Positions 1 through 8,119 of a stretch of 64,000 bases of DNA are shown here, in pieces. Positions within the stretch are counted from its first letter, which is position 1, and each line of letters begins with the position of its first letter. The DNA comes from Erythrobacteraceae bacterium E2-1 Yellow Sea (GTDB lineage Bacteria > Pseudomonadota > Alphaproteobacteria > Sphingomonadales > Sphingomonadaceae): the NCBI GenBank assembly GCA_014983025.1, contig JADCLP010000004.1, positions 1 to 64,000 of the forward strand, in the 5' to 3' direction. The notes beneath the pieces were generated by a model, which was not told the DNA's origin, ran no database searches, and saw nothing but the letters and a program-made list of their open reading frames with translations. The position numbers and the translations under genes were made by a program.

Positions 1-497
1 GAGGCGGTTCAAACATGGGTCAGTTCTCGACGGAAATTTATATCCCTCCCGGGTCAACTCTCAGCGGTAATCAACAGCGCTGCATCCTCGAATGGGTGAT
101 TACGCCTGTGGACGAAATGACACAAAATCTGCTGCAAAACACAAGTTCAATGAACTATAAAACATTGATAATAAAAGTAAAAATATTGAAAGGGCAGATT
201 CCTACCCCTCCGCTACACCCCCCCCGGTACTTTTCTTTGTTATCAGGCCGCATGTGCAAGATGCGGGAGTGCGGGCGTTAATACGGCTCAATCCGTTTCC
301 TGGCGGCTATTTCCATGCCGTCTCCTGCCATAGTTGGGAGGATTGCGGCGGGCATTCCGCATAGAACCCAATTGCAGCCGTCCAGACTGATAACGCGATT
401 TAAGTTAAGTTTGCGAAGCAGTCAGAATCGGACTTACAGATCGATTGCTGATGGGCTGCATGCATCACTTGATCATTCGATGCTGCAATGCAACATG
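1..497. other. Upstream region without a recognised gene
   Basis: I see no protein here that I recognise. An 88-codon open frame at 15-281 has no convincing ribosome binding site and no family resemblance. The stretch around 160-200 is AT-rich and could hold a promoter for the nasT-nasS pair. A short inverted repeat (CCGCAT at 248-253 with ATGCGG at 261-266) has no T-tract, so it is not an obvious terminator. The in-frame extension of nasT upstream of 495 (from 315) looks non-coding, because known NasT proteins start at the receiver domain. Confidence 0.4.
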
Positions 498-1085
498 ATG
501 GGCATGCGAATCGCGATCATCGATGACAGTGCTGCGCGCGCCTCGATTATCGAGGAGGGCTTGGCCGAGGTTGAAGGGTGTGAGATATTCATTCTCTCAG
601 GCCGTGATGGCCTATTGGCTCGCGTTGCCGAGATTGCGCCTGACATCGTATTGATGGATCTGGGCAACCCATCGCGTGACGTGCTGGAAGAATATTTTGC
701 CGTCAGCCGTGCATTGGCGCGTCCGATCGCCATGTTTGTCGATCAAAGCGATGATGAGGCTATCGCAGCCTCAGTCGATGCGGGCGTTTCAGCCTATGTG
801 GTGGATGGGTTGGCTGCCAACCGGATACGCCCGTTGCTCGATCTTGCAGTACGGCGGTTCAACGCCTTTGCTCGCCTGCAAACGGATCTGGCAGAGGCGA
901 AAGGCAAGCTTGCGGATCGAGAAACGGTCGACAAGGCCAAACGAATTTTGATGGATAGCAAAGGCATTACGGAGCCGGAGGCTTATGGCGAATTGCGGCG
1001 CAAGGCGATGTCTTCAAACCGGCGGATTTCCAGTATTGCAGAGGCGATTGTGACGGCACATGAATTGTTGGGGGATCAGGGTTGA
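498..1085 (+). CDS. nasT: NasT, ANTAR-domain antiterminator for nitrate assimilation
   Basis: This protein of about 195 residues has an N-terminal receiver-like domain beginning MRIAIIDDS, with a central IVLMDLG strand. A helical C-terminal ANTAR domain follows (roughly residues 135-190, including KAKRILMDSKG and the Ala-rich helix near RRKAMSS). ANTAR proteins bind paired RNA hairpins and stop a downstream terminator from forming. In characterised NasS/NasT systems NasT acts when NasS binds nitrate or nitrite and releases it. ATGs lie at 495, 498 and 504 and no strong Shine-Dalgarno decides between them; 498 gives the usual family length. The stop overlaps nasS by 4 bases, so the two are probably translationally coupled. 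The two ANTAR-type leaders at 2.3 and 11.2 kb are the likely targets. Confidence 0.9.
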   Translation: MGMRIAIIDDSAARASIIEEGLAEVEGCEIFILSGRDGLLARVAEIAPDIVLMDLGNPSRDVLEEYFAVSRALARPIAMFVDQSDDEAIAASVDAGVSAYVVDGLAANRIRPLLDLAVRRFNAFARLQTDLAEAKGKLADRETVDKAKRILMDSKGITEPEAYGELRRKAMSSNRRISSIAEAIVTAHELLGDQG

Positions 1086-2290
1086 CGCATGAACTGACAA
1101 TCGGGTTTCTGCCGTTGGTCGATGCCTGTTTGCCTATTCTGGCGCAGGAACATGGCTTTGCTGAGGAAGAGGGTATTTCGCTGCGTTTTCAGCGAGATGT
1201 CAGCTGGGCGACAGTGCTGGATCGATTACTTTACGGCCATACAGATGCAGCGCATATGCTGGCACCGCTGGCCATTGCCACCACGCTGGGCCGTGGCCGC
1301 CCGGCGCAGCCGCTGGCAGCACCCTTCGCCCTCGGGCTGAATGGCAATGCAGTTACTGTGTCGCTTGATCTGGCGGCTGAGATGGAGCTGGGCGATGGCT
1401 TTGGTGATCCGTTAGATATTGGCGCGCGGCTGAAAATGGCAGCAGAACGGCGAAAAGCTGCTGCTAAACCCCTGCGTTTTGGTGTGGTGCATCGATATTC
1501 CAGCCATAATTACATGCTGCGCTATTGGTTGGCGGGATGTGGCATTAGCCCGGATGATATGGTGGAGGTGGTTACTATTCCGCCACCCTTTGCTGCAGAG
1601 GCGCTTGCGAATGGCGAGGTTGATGGAATCTGCGTGGGTGAGCCGTGGAATTCAATCGCGGTGGATCGCGGGGTAGGGCAGATCACACTTGCCACCAGCC
1701 AGATCTGGCGGCGTGGCGTGGAAAAGGTTCTGGCCTTGCGTGAATGCGTGCTGGATGAACGCCGCGATGCTGTGGAAGGTCTGATCCGTGCGATGCGCAA
1801 GGCAGGGGCGCATTTTCTCAATCCTGACAACTGGGATGCTAACGCTACGATCCTGGCGCGCCAGGAATATCTGAATGCACCGGCCGATATGATCCTGGGT
1901 GCGATTTCCGATCGAATCGTGCTGAAACAGCATGGGGAACCCGTCCACTTCCCTGATTTCATGTTCCAATATAGCGAAGCTGCAAATTTCCCCTGGGTCA
2001 GCCAGGCGCAGTGGATTTATACGCAAATGGCCCGCTGGGATCGAACTGAAATTTTGCCGGATGAAGTGGTAAAGGTCGCACATGTGTTTCGCCCCGACGT
2101 TTATCGTAGCGCATTATCGGGTACGGGGGATATTTTACCGGGTGCGAGTTCCAAGGTGGAAGGCAGCCTGACTCAGCCCACCGCTGTGACCGCACAACAG
2201 GGCAATATCACATTGAGCGGAAACCAGTTTTTTGATCATCGCGTGTTTGATCCGGATGATCTGGAAGGCTATCTTGCCAGCCTCAAATAA
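1082..2290 (+). CDS. nasS: NasS, cytoplasmic nitrate/nitrite sensor (NrtA-like fold)
   Basis: This 402-residue protein is homologous to the NrtA/CmpA periplasmic nitrate-binding family; it shares the YSSHNYMLRYWLA and GEPWN signatures with the NrtA encoded at 2498. It starts directly with mature-domain sequence and has no signal peptide or lipobox. That combination, beside an ANTAR gene, identifies NasS, which holds NasT inactive until it binds nitrate or nitrite. The start is TTG at 1082, overlapping the nasT stop, with a G-rich ribosome site just upstream. The order here is nasT then nasS; in several described bacteria it is the reverse. No other start fits the conserved N-terminus. Confidence 0.9.
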   Translation: MTHELTIGFLPLVDACLPILAQEHGFAEEEGISLRFQRDVSWATVLDRLLYGHTDAAHMLAPLAIATTLGRGRPAQPLAAPFALGLNGNAVTVSLDLAAEMELGDGFGDPLDIGARLKMAAERRKAAAKPLRFGVVHRYSSHNYMLRYWLAGCGISPDDMVEVVTIPPPFAAEALANGEVDGICVGEPWNSIAVDRGVGQITLATSQIWRRGVEKVLALRECVLDERRDAVEGLIRAMRKAGAHFLNPDNWDANATILARQEYLNAPADMILGAISDRIVLKQHGEPVHFPDFMFQYSEAANFPWVSQAQWIYTQMARWDRTEILPDEVVKVAHVFRPDVYRSALSGTGDILPGASSKVEGSLTQPTAVTAQQGNITLSGNQFFDHRVFDPDDLEGYLASLK

Positions 2291-2294
2291 ACAG

Positions 2295-2469
2295 GATTTT
2301 TTGCTGCATTGCAAAAAATCACTTTACGAATGCAGACCGAATCGCATATTCAAGTGGTGTCGATGCGATCATCCGATGGGGGATGTGAGACTCCGCAACG
2401 GCATCAGTTTAAACAGCGTGGCAATGTCGCCGCCCGAGTGATCCTATGATCAATCGTGGCGGCTTTTTT
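2295..2469 (+). promoter_or_regulatory. ANTAR-type attenuator leader of the nrt operon
   Basis: The gap between nasS and nrtA holds an inverted repeat (2295-2304 with 2311-2320), a 7-bp hairpin (2341-2347 with 2363-2369), a hairpin CAUCC-GAUGGG-GGAUG (2370-2385) and a hairpin GUGGC-AAUGUC-GCCGC (2418-2433). The last has a six-base loop with A at position 1 and G at position 4, the published ANTAR recognition signature. Its 3' arm is also the 5' arm of a terminator, so the two folds exclude each other. The upstream P1 candidate has G4 but G rather than A at loop position 1, so it is the weaker half. The leader beginning at 11231 matches in order and spacing. Confidence 0.82.
2429..2469 (+). 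terminator. Rho-independent terminator (attenuator) before nrtA
   Basis: GCCGCC (2429-2434) pairs with GGCGGC (2458-2463). An inner stem UGAUC/GAUCA (2439-2443 with 2448-2452) lies between them, and six T residues follow (2464-2469). The terminator ends 28 bases before the nrtA start, so it stops transcription unless the overlapping ANTAR hairpin at 2418-2433 is stabilised. Confidence 0.85.
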
Positions 2470-2497
2470 GTGTGCGCGCTCGGATTGGAGCGAAAAT

Positions 2498-3928
2498 ATG
2501 CGTGGTAATTTTCACGGGTTCGACAGGCGCAGGGCCATGGGCATGCTGGCAGGTGCGGCAGCCGCTCTCGCTCTGACTGGATGCGGCAGCAAGACGGAAG
2601 AAAGCGGCGAGAAAGTTGCCGCCGCCGTGGTCGATGGACAGATCGAAAAACCCAGCCTGAAATTCGGTTTCATCAAGCTGACCGATATGGCCCCACTGGC
2701 CATCGCCAAGGAAAAGGGTTTCTTCGCCGAGGAAGGGCTTAACGTTCAACTGGAGCCCCAGGCCAACTGGAAAGTCTTGCTGGATGGCGTGATCGGCGGT
2801 CAGCTGGATGGTGCGCATATGCTGGCTGGCCAGCCACTGGCAGCCACCATTGGTTATGGCACGAAGGCTGATCTGATCGCTCCGCTCAGCCTGGACCTCA
2901 ACGGCAACGCAATCACGCTGTCCAACAAGGTGTGGAACAAGATCAAGCCGGACTTGCCGACCGAAGGTGGCAAGATCAAGCACCCGATTTCTGCATCTTA
3001 TCTGAAGCCGGTTGTTGCTGAATATCAGCAGCAGGGAAAGCCGTTCAACATGGGTATGGTCTTCCCGGTCAGCACGCATAATTATGAACTGCGTTACTGG
3101 CTGGCTGCCGGCGGGTTGAACCCGGGATATTATTCGGATGGCGATGTTTCGGGTGTGATCGATGCTGATGTGAAACTGTCCGTCACGCCTCCTCCCCAGA
3201 TGCCTGCAACACTCGAAGCTGGAACGATCGAAGGTTACTGCGTGGGTGAGCCATGGAACCAGGCTGCCGTGTTCAAGGGCATTGGCGTTCCGGTGATCAC
3301 CGATGATGAAATCTGGAACGACAATCCTGAAAAGGTGTTTGGCCTACGCAAGGATTTTGCCGAGAAATATCCGGCAACCACTGCCGCTTTGCTGCGTGCT
3401 ATCATCAAGGCGCAGCAATGGTTGGATGCTGATGGCGGCGCCAACCGGGCCGAGGCAGTGAAAATCCTTAGCCAGCCCAATTATGTGGGGGCTGATGCCG
3501 AAGTGATAGCCGCCAGCATGACCGGCAAGTTCACTTTCGAAAAAGGCGACACGCGCGACGCTGAAGGTTTCAACATCTTCTTCGATAAATATGCAGGTTA
3601 TCCCTTCTATTCGGATGCGATCTGGTACCTCACCCAGATGCGCCGCTGGGGTCAGATTTCTGAAGACAAGAGCGACCAGTGGTATTTCGATACAGCGAAG
3701 GCTGTCTATCGCCCGGATCTTTACCTCGCCGCTGCCAACAAGCTGGTCAAGGATGGCGTGATCCCGGCAGAAAGTGTGCCAGATACCGATGGTTATCGCG
3801 GGGAACAGGGCGGCTTCATCGATGGCGTAACTTATGATGGCAAGGCACCCAATGCCTATCTCGCCAAGTTCAAGATCGGGCTGAAGAAAGGCCAGAAAGT
3901 GACGGCATCGGGTGTCAGCGGCAGCTGA
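2498..3928 (+). CDS. nrtA: NrtA, nitrate/nitrite-binding lipoprotein of ABC importer
   Basis: This 476-residue substrate-binding protein belongs to the NrtA/CmpA family. The N-terminus carries a twin-arginine stretch (DRRRAMGM), a hydrophobic segment and the lipobox LTGC. Export is therefore probably by Tat, followed by lipidation and anchoring in the periplasm. Conserved motifs include [15 protein letters not shown] and GEPWNQAA. I chose ATG 2498 because a GGAG lies seven bases upstream and the frame further 5' runs through the terminator stem. It is the first gene of the transporter operon and stays downstream of the ANTAR leader. The substrate is nitrate or nitrite; cyanate is possible because cynS lies in the same operon. 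Confidence 0.92.
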   Translation: MRGNFHGFDRRRAMGMLAGAAAALALTGCGSKTEESGEKVAAAVVDGQIEKPSLKFGFIKLTDMAPLAIAKEKGFFAEEGLNVQLEPQANWKVLLDGVIGGQLDGAHMLAGQPLAATIGYGTKADLIAPLSLDLNGNAITLSNKVWNKIKPDLPTEGGKIKHPISASYLKPVVAEYQQQGKPFNMGMVFPVSTHNYELRYWLAAGGLNPGYYSDGDVSGVIDADVKLSVTPPPQMPATLEAGTIEGYCVGEPWNQAAVFKGIGVPVITDDEIWNDNPEKVFGLRKDFAEKYPATTAALLRAIIKAQQWLDADGGANRAEAVKILSQPNYVGADAEVIAASMTGKFTFEKGDTRDAEGFNIFFDKYAGYPFYSDAIWYLTQMRRWGQISEDKSDQWYFDTAKAVYRPDLYLAAANKLVKDGVIPAESVPDTDGYRGEQGGFIDGVTYDGKAPNAYLAKFKIGLKKGQKVTASGVSGS

Positions 3929-3953
3929 CCCCGACACCTGAACGAAAAAGATT

Positions 3954-5024
3954 ATGAGCAAGGATACCAATGATATGGCTACGTTGTATGCAGATGCTCG
4001 ACCCGTTGAAAACTATGAGACGGAGGCTGTCGTGGCACCTGTAACTCCTGCGCCACCCCCAGTGGCACCCAAGGCAGACACAAAGCCCAATCCGCTGCTG
4101 GTGAAGCTTGCCGCGACAGGCAAATCGCTGCTGGCGCCATTCTTCGGTATCCTTGCCTTTCTGGCACTTTGGGCGGTGCTTGCCCCGCAGGTTGATACCT
4201 CGCTCGGCGCATTGCCGGGCCCGGTTGAGGTGGGTGAGCAGGGCGTGGCCCTATTTGAGGAATGGAGCGCAGGAAAAGAGGTTGAGGCGCAGTTTTACGC
4301 CGATCAGGATGCGCGCAATGCTGCCGCTGTTGCGGCGGGCAATCCGGGTGCGGTGACCGATTTCGATTATGCCGGCCCGCCGACTTTCCTCGACCAGATT
4401 TTTACCTCGCTGAAAACGGTGGCACTGGGTTTCATCCTGGCCACTCTGGTGGCCGTGCCGATTGGCCTTTTGGCGGGGCTTTCCCCCACTTTCAACGCCG
4501 CCATCAACCCGCTTGTGCAGATCATGAAGCCGGTTAGCCCGCTGGCCTGGCTGCCGATTGTGACCATGGTGATCTCCGCCATGATCTCCAGCGCCGATCC
4601 AGTTTTGCCCAAGGCTTTCGTGATCTCCGCACTGGTGGTTATGCTGTGTTCGCTTTGGCCGACGCTGATCAACACGGCTGTGGGCACGGCCAGCATTGAC
4701 AAGGATTTGCTGAATGTCGGGCGCGTGTTGAGGCTGGGCTGGTTTGCCAAGCTGACGCGGCTGATCCTGCCCAGTTCGCTGCCATATATCTTCACCGGGA
4801 TGCGCCTGTCGCTGGGCGTGGGCTGGATGGTGCTGATCGCGGCTGAAATGCTGGCGCAAAATCCGGGCCTGGGCAAATTCGTGTGGGATGAATTCCAGAA
4901 CGGGTCCAGCCAGTCACTCGCCCGCATCATGTTTGCAGTGGTGGTGATCGGCCTGATTGGCTTCCTGCTCGACCGCGCCATGATGATGCTGCAGTCGCTC
5001 GCTTCCAAGAACCACACTTTGTGA
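3954..5024 (+). CDS. nrtB: NrtB, nitrate ABC transporter permease
   Basis: This 356-residue inner-membrane permease has a proline- and alanine-rich N-terminal tail of about 45 residues, one membrane helix near 60-80 and a long hydrophilic, probably periplasmic, loop to about residue 145. Five or so helices of the binding-protein-dependent transport domain follow. The coupling segment that contacts the ATPase lies around KLTRLILPSSLPYIFTGMR. It is homologous to cyanobacterial NrtB and to the related CmpB and SsuC families. It lies 25 bases after nrtA and 10 before the ATPase gene, as expected for one transcription unit. Confidence 0.92.
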   Translation: MSKDTNDMATLYADARPVENYETEAVVAPVTPAPPPVAPKADTKPNPLLVKLAATGKSLLAPFFGILAFLALWAVLAPQVDTSLGALPGPVEVGEQGVALFEEWSAGKEVEAQFYADQDARNAAAVAAGNPGAVTDFDYAGPPTFLDQIFTSLKTVALGFILATLVAVPIGLLAGLSPTFNAAINPLVQIMKPVSPLAWLPIVTMVISAMISSADPVLPKAFVISALVVMLCSLWPTLINTAVGTASIDKDLLNVGRVLRLGWFAKLTRLILPSSLPYIFTGMRLSLGVGWMVLIAAEMLAQNPGLGKFVWDEFQNGSSQSLARIMFAVVVIGLIGFLLDRAMMMLQSLASKNHTL

Positions 5025-5034
5025 TCGGGGGGCG

Positions 5035-6738
5035 ATGATGAGCGATCTTCCCATCCTCTCCCTGCGCAATGTCAGCAAAAGCTATTCTGGCAAAGGCGGT
5101 GATACGACCCATGTGCTGAAAGATATCAATCTGGATGTGCGCGAAGGGGAATTCATTGCCATTCTGGGTTTTTCCGGGGCAGGCAAGACTACACTGATTT
5201 CCTCCATCGCCGGGCTGATAGAGGCGGATGCAGGAGAAATCCTGCTGCGTGGGAAGCCGATTGACGGGCCGGACAAGGATCGCGGGCTGGTGTTCCAATC
5301 CTATTCACTGTTCCCATGGCTGACGGTGCAGCAAAATGTCGCCCTGGCAGTGGACGTGGTACACAAAGACAAGTCAAAGGAAGATCGCGCCAGACTGGTC
5401 AAACAGAAGGTGGAACTGGTGGGACTGGGCCATGCGATGGAGCGCAAGCCGGCCCAGCTTTCCGGGGGCATGCGCCAGCGGGTGGCGGTGGCTCGTGCTT
5501 TGGCGATGGAGCCGGAAATCCTGCTGATGGACGAGCCGCTCTCTGCGCTTGACGCCTTGACTCGCGCCAAATTGCAGGACGAAATTGAGCGTATCCGCGA
5601 AGAGGAAAAACGCACCATCATCCTGGTCACCAATGATGTGGACGAGGCGCTGTTGCTGGCTGACCGGGTCGCCGTGCTAACGCCCGCACCATCGGCCACA
5701 ATCGGCCAGATTTACGATGTGGATGTGGCGCGCCCGCGTGATCGCGAAGCGGTGAATGACGATGCGCATTTCCAGGCGCTGCGCAAACAGATCGTGTCCT
5801 ATCTCAGTACCCTGAATGCCGAAGCAGGATCGGTTGGCGATAGCTCGCGCGATCTGCCCAATATCACCCCGCTGGATCTGGCACCTGGGGCCGATACCAA
5901 ACTGCCGCAGGCTTATCTGGATGCGGCGCAAAGCCCGGTGGACAAACGCTATCTTGAATTCTTCAAGCTGGACAAGGTCTATCCCACCCCCAATGGTCCG
6001 CTGAAAGTGGTCGATGATTTCAACCTGATCATGGACAAGGGTGAATTCATTTCGCTGATCGGTCATTCGGGCTGTGGCAAATCCACCGTGCTGACGATGG
6101 CGGCTGGTTTGAACGAGATTTCGGGAGGCGGTATCGTGCTCGACAATCGGGAAATTGACATTGCCGGGCCGGATAAGGCGGTGGTGTTTCAGGCACCCAG
6201 CCTGATGCCGTGGCTGACCGCGCGGCAGAATGTCGCGCTGGGCGTGGAACGGGTTTACCCCCATGCCAGCCGCAGCGAACGGCAGGATATCGTCGAATAT
6301 TATCTCGAACGCGTTGGCCTGGGTGATTCCATGGACAAGATGGCGGCTGAAATGTCGAATGGTATGCGCCAGCGTGTGGGTATTGCCCGCGCCTTTGCGC
6401 TAAGCCCGCGTTTGCTGCTGCTGGATGAACCCTTTGGCATGCTGGACAGCCTGACACGCTGGGATTTGCAGGATGTGCTGGTCGAAACATGGAACCGTAC
6501 GAAGGTGACGGCGATCATGGTCACGCATGATGTGGACGAGGCAATCCTGCTGGCAGACCGCGTGGTGATGATGACCAATGGTCCCAACGCGACCATCGGT
6601 AAGATTCTGGAGGTGGACTTGCCACGCCCGCGCGATCGCAAGGCGTTGCTCGATCATCCGAAATTTTATCAATACCGGCAGGAGGTGCTGCATTTCCTGG
6701 CGGAATATGACCACGGGCCAGCTGCAAAGGCGGCCTGA
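5035..6738 (+). CDS. nrtC: Fused NrtC/NrtD-type double ATPase of nitrate importer
   Basis: This 567-residue protein carries two complete ABC ATPase domains in tandem, so one polypeptide supplies both nucleotide-binding domains. Domain 1 has Walker A GFSGAGKT (45-52), signature LSGGMRQR (from 142) and Walker B ILLMDEP, but its switch-loop histidine is Asn200 (VTNDVDEA). Domain 2 has Walker A GHSGCGKS (343-350), a variant signature MSNGMRQR (440-447), Walker B LLLLDEP and the normal His498. Cyanobacteria encode NrtC and NrtD separately, and NrtC bears a regulatory substrate-binding domain that is missing here. ATG codons lie at 5035 and 5038, after a GGGGGGCG ribosome site. Confidence 0.9.
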   Translation: MMSDLPILSLRNVSKSYSGKGGDTTHVLKDINLDVREGEFIAILGFSGAGKTTLISSIAGLIEADAGEILLRGKPIDGPDKDRGLVFQSYSLFPWLTVQQNVALAVDVVHKDKSKEDRARLVKQKVELVGLGHAMERKPAQLSGGMRQRVAVARALAMEPEILLMDEPLSALDALTRAKLQDEIERIREEEKRTIILVTNDVDEALLLADRVAVLTPAPSATIGQIYDVDVARPRDREAVNDDAHFQALRKQIVSYLSTLNAEAGSVGDSSRDLPNITPLDLAPGADTKLPQAYLDAAQSPVDKRYLEFFKLDKVYPTPNGPLKVVDDFNLIMDKGEFISLIGHSGCGKSTVLTMAAGLNEISGGGIVLDNREIDIAGPDKAVVFQAPSLMPWLTARQNVALGVERVYPHASRSERQDIVEYYLERVGLGDSMDKMAAEMSNGMRQRVGIARAFALSPRLLLLDEPFGMLDSLTRWDLQDVLVETWNRTKVTAIMVTHDVDEAILLADRVVMMTNGPNATIGKILEVDLPRPRDRKALLDHPKFYQYRQEVLHFLAEYDHGPAAKAA

Positions 6739-6752
6739 AACAAGGGAGAGAA

Positions 6753-6877
6753 ACACGTGCCGCAAGGGGGCGGTACGTGTCTGACACAATCACATAGGCC
6801 GGGCAGATATCCCGGCCACATGCGGCGGGCAACGGCGCTCGCCTTCCAACGCTCGGCCCCCGATCAGGGAGGGGCCG
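6753..6877 (+). repeat. Three consecutive hairpins between nrtC and the porin gene
   Basis: An 11-bp stem (6753-6763 with 6770-6780, one G-U pair, loop AAGGGG), a 7-bp GGCCGGG/CCCGGCC stem (6797-6803 with 6811-6817) and a 7-bp CGGCCCC/GGGGCCG stem (6854-6860 with 6871-6877) fill this 150-base gap. None is followed by a T-tract, so they do not look like intrinsic terminators. The last ends just before the AAGGAGG ribosome site of the porin. RNA processing, differential mRNA stability or translational control are possible; the sequence does not decide. Confidence 0.55.
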
Positions 6878-6889
6878 CAAGGAGGGTGT

Positions 6890-8098
6890 ATGCGTTATCG
6901 TCTTTTATTCTGTGCTGTACTTCCCACTATCGCCGCAACGCCGGCGATCGCCAAAACGGGTGACCCGGTAGAGGTGGCGGACGGAGTCACGATTGACCCG
7001 ATTATTGATCTGCGTCTGCGCTATGAATCGGTGGATCAGGATAGCGCAGCGGATTCCGCCGATGCTCTGACCGCGCGCCTGCGTGCAGGTTTTGAAGTGG
7101 CAGCGGATGGTTTCAGCTTCCTGGCAGAAGGTGAAGGCACGCTGGGTCTGATCAATGATTACAATGACACCATTCCGGGCAATGGTGTGGAGCCTTTCCC
7201 CGTTGTTGCTGACCCGGAAAATATCGAACTGAACCGGCTCCAGATCGGCTACAAGAAGGGCGGATACAGCCTGACTGTCGGCCGTCAGCGGATCATCCTC
7301 GATAACGCGCGTTTCGTGGGCAATGTCGGCTGGCGCCAGAACGAACAGACCTTTGACGCCGTGCGCGGCCAGGCCAAGATCGGCCCGGTTTCGCTCGATG
7401 CCACCTATTCAAACAGCCAGCGCACTATTTTTGGTGTCGACAGCCCGAACGAACATTTCGATGGCGATCTGGTGCTGCTGAATGCAGGCGTCGATCTGAC
7501 GCCGGTCAAGGTCAAGGGATTCAGCTATCTGATTGATTATGACACGCGGCTGGCATTCTCCAGCCAGACCTATGGCGTGCTGGCCAGTGCGTCTGTGCCA
7601 CTGGGTGCGGTCAAGCTGGACCTGTCCGCAACCTATGCCAACCAGTCTGATTATGGTGACAACCCCACCAATTACAGCGCCGATTATATCAATGTGGAAC
7701 TGGGCACGGGCCTTGCGGGCTTCTCGCTTAAAGCCGGTTATGAGGAACTGGGCAGCGATGGCGGTGTGGCTTCTTTCCAGACCCCAGTGGCAACGCTGCA
7801 CGCTTTCAATGGCTGGGCCGACATCTTCCTGACTACGCCCGCTGGCGGCCTGCGCGATTACTATGTGTCATTGGGCAAGGGCTTCAAATTGCCAGCGTTG
7901 CCGGGCCTGAAGGCGGGCGTCACTTACCACAAATTTGAAAGTGACATTGGCGGCCTCGATTACGGCACAGAATGGGATGCCTCTTTGGGCTTCACAGTCG
8001 GCCCGGTCGGCCTGCTGGTGAAATACGCCAATTATGACGCCGAAGATTTCAGCACCGATACCGAAAAATTCTGGCTCCAGGCCGAATACAAGTTCTGA
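6890..8098 (+). CDS. Alginate-export-family outer-membrane porin
   Basis: This 402-residue beta-barrel protein has a signal peptide of about 21 residues (MRYRLLFCAV to AIAK). The repeating amphipathic strands and the terminal phenylalanine (EYKF) are typical of outer-membrane barrels. The pattern (RLRYESVDQD near the start, KKGGYSLTVGRQRIILDN) fits the Alginate_exp superfamily. Its position between the nitrate ABC transporter and the nitrite transporter suggests that it lets nitrate, nitrite or cyanate through the outer membrane; that substrate is inferred from context only. A strong AAGGAGG ribosome site precedes ATG 6890. Confidence 0.82.
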   Translation: MRYRLLFCAVLPTIAATPAIAKTGDPVEVADGVTIDPIIDLRLRYESVDQDSAADSADALTARLRAGFEVAADGFSFLAEGEGTLGLINDYNDTIPGNGVEPFPVVADPENIELNRLQIGYKKGGYSLTVGRQRIILDNARFVGNVGWRQNEQTFDAVRGQAKIGPVSLDATYSNSQRTIFGVDSPNEHFDGDLVLLNAGVDLTPVKVKGFSYLIDYDTRLAFSSQTYGVLASASVPLGAVKLDLSATYANQSDYGDNPTNYSADYINVELGTGLAGFSLKAGYEELGSDGGVASFQTPVATLHAFNGWADIFLTTPAGGLRDYYVSLGKGFKLPALPGLKAGVTYHKFESDIGGLDYGTEWDASLGFTVGPVGLLVKYANYDAEDFSTDTEKFWLQAEYKF

Positions 8099-8119
8099 CC
8101 ATAGGAAAGGGGGAATACC

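Noticed and set aside
15..281. 88-codon forward open frame at the left edge
   Set aside because: No ribosome site, no family resemblance and poor codon pattern compared with real genes here.
2295..2320. Inverted repeat after nasS as a plain terminator
   Set aside because: The stem is A/T-rich and is not followed by a T run on the plus strand. Half of it recurs in the second leader, so a regulatory element is more likely.
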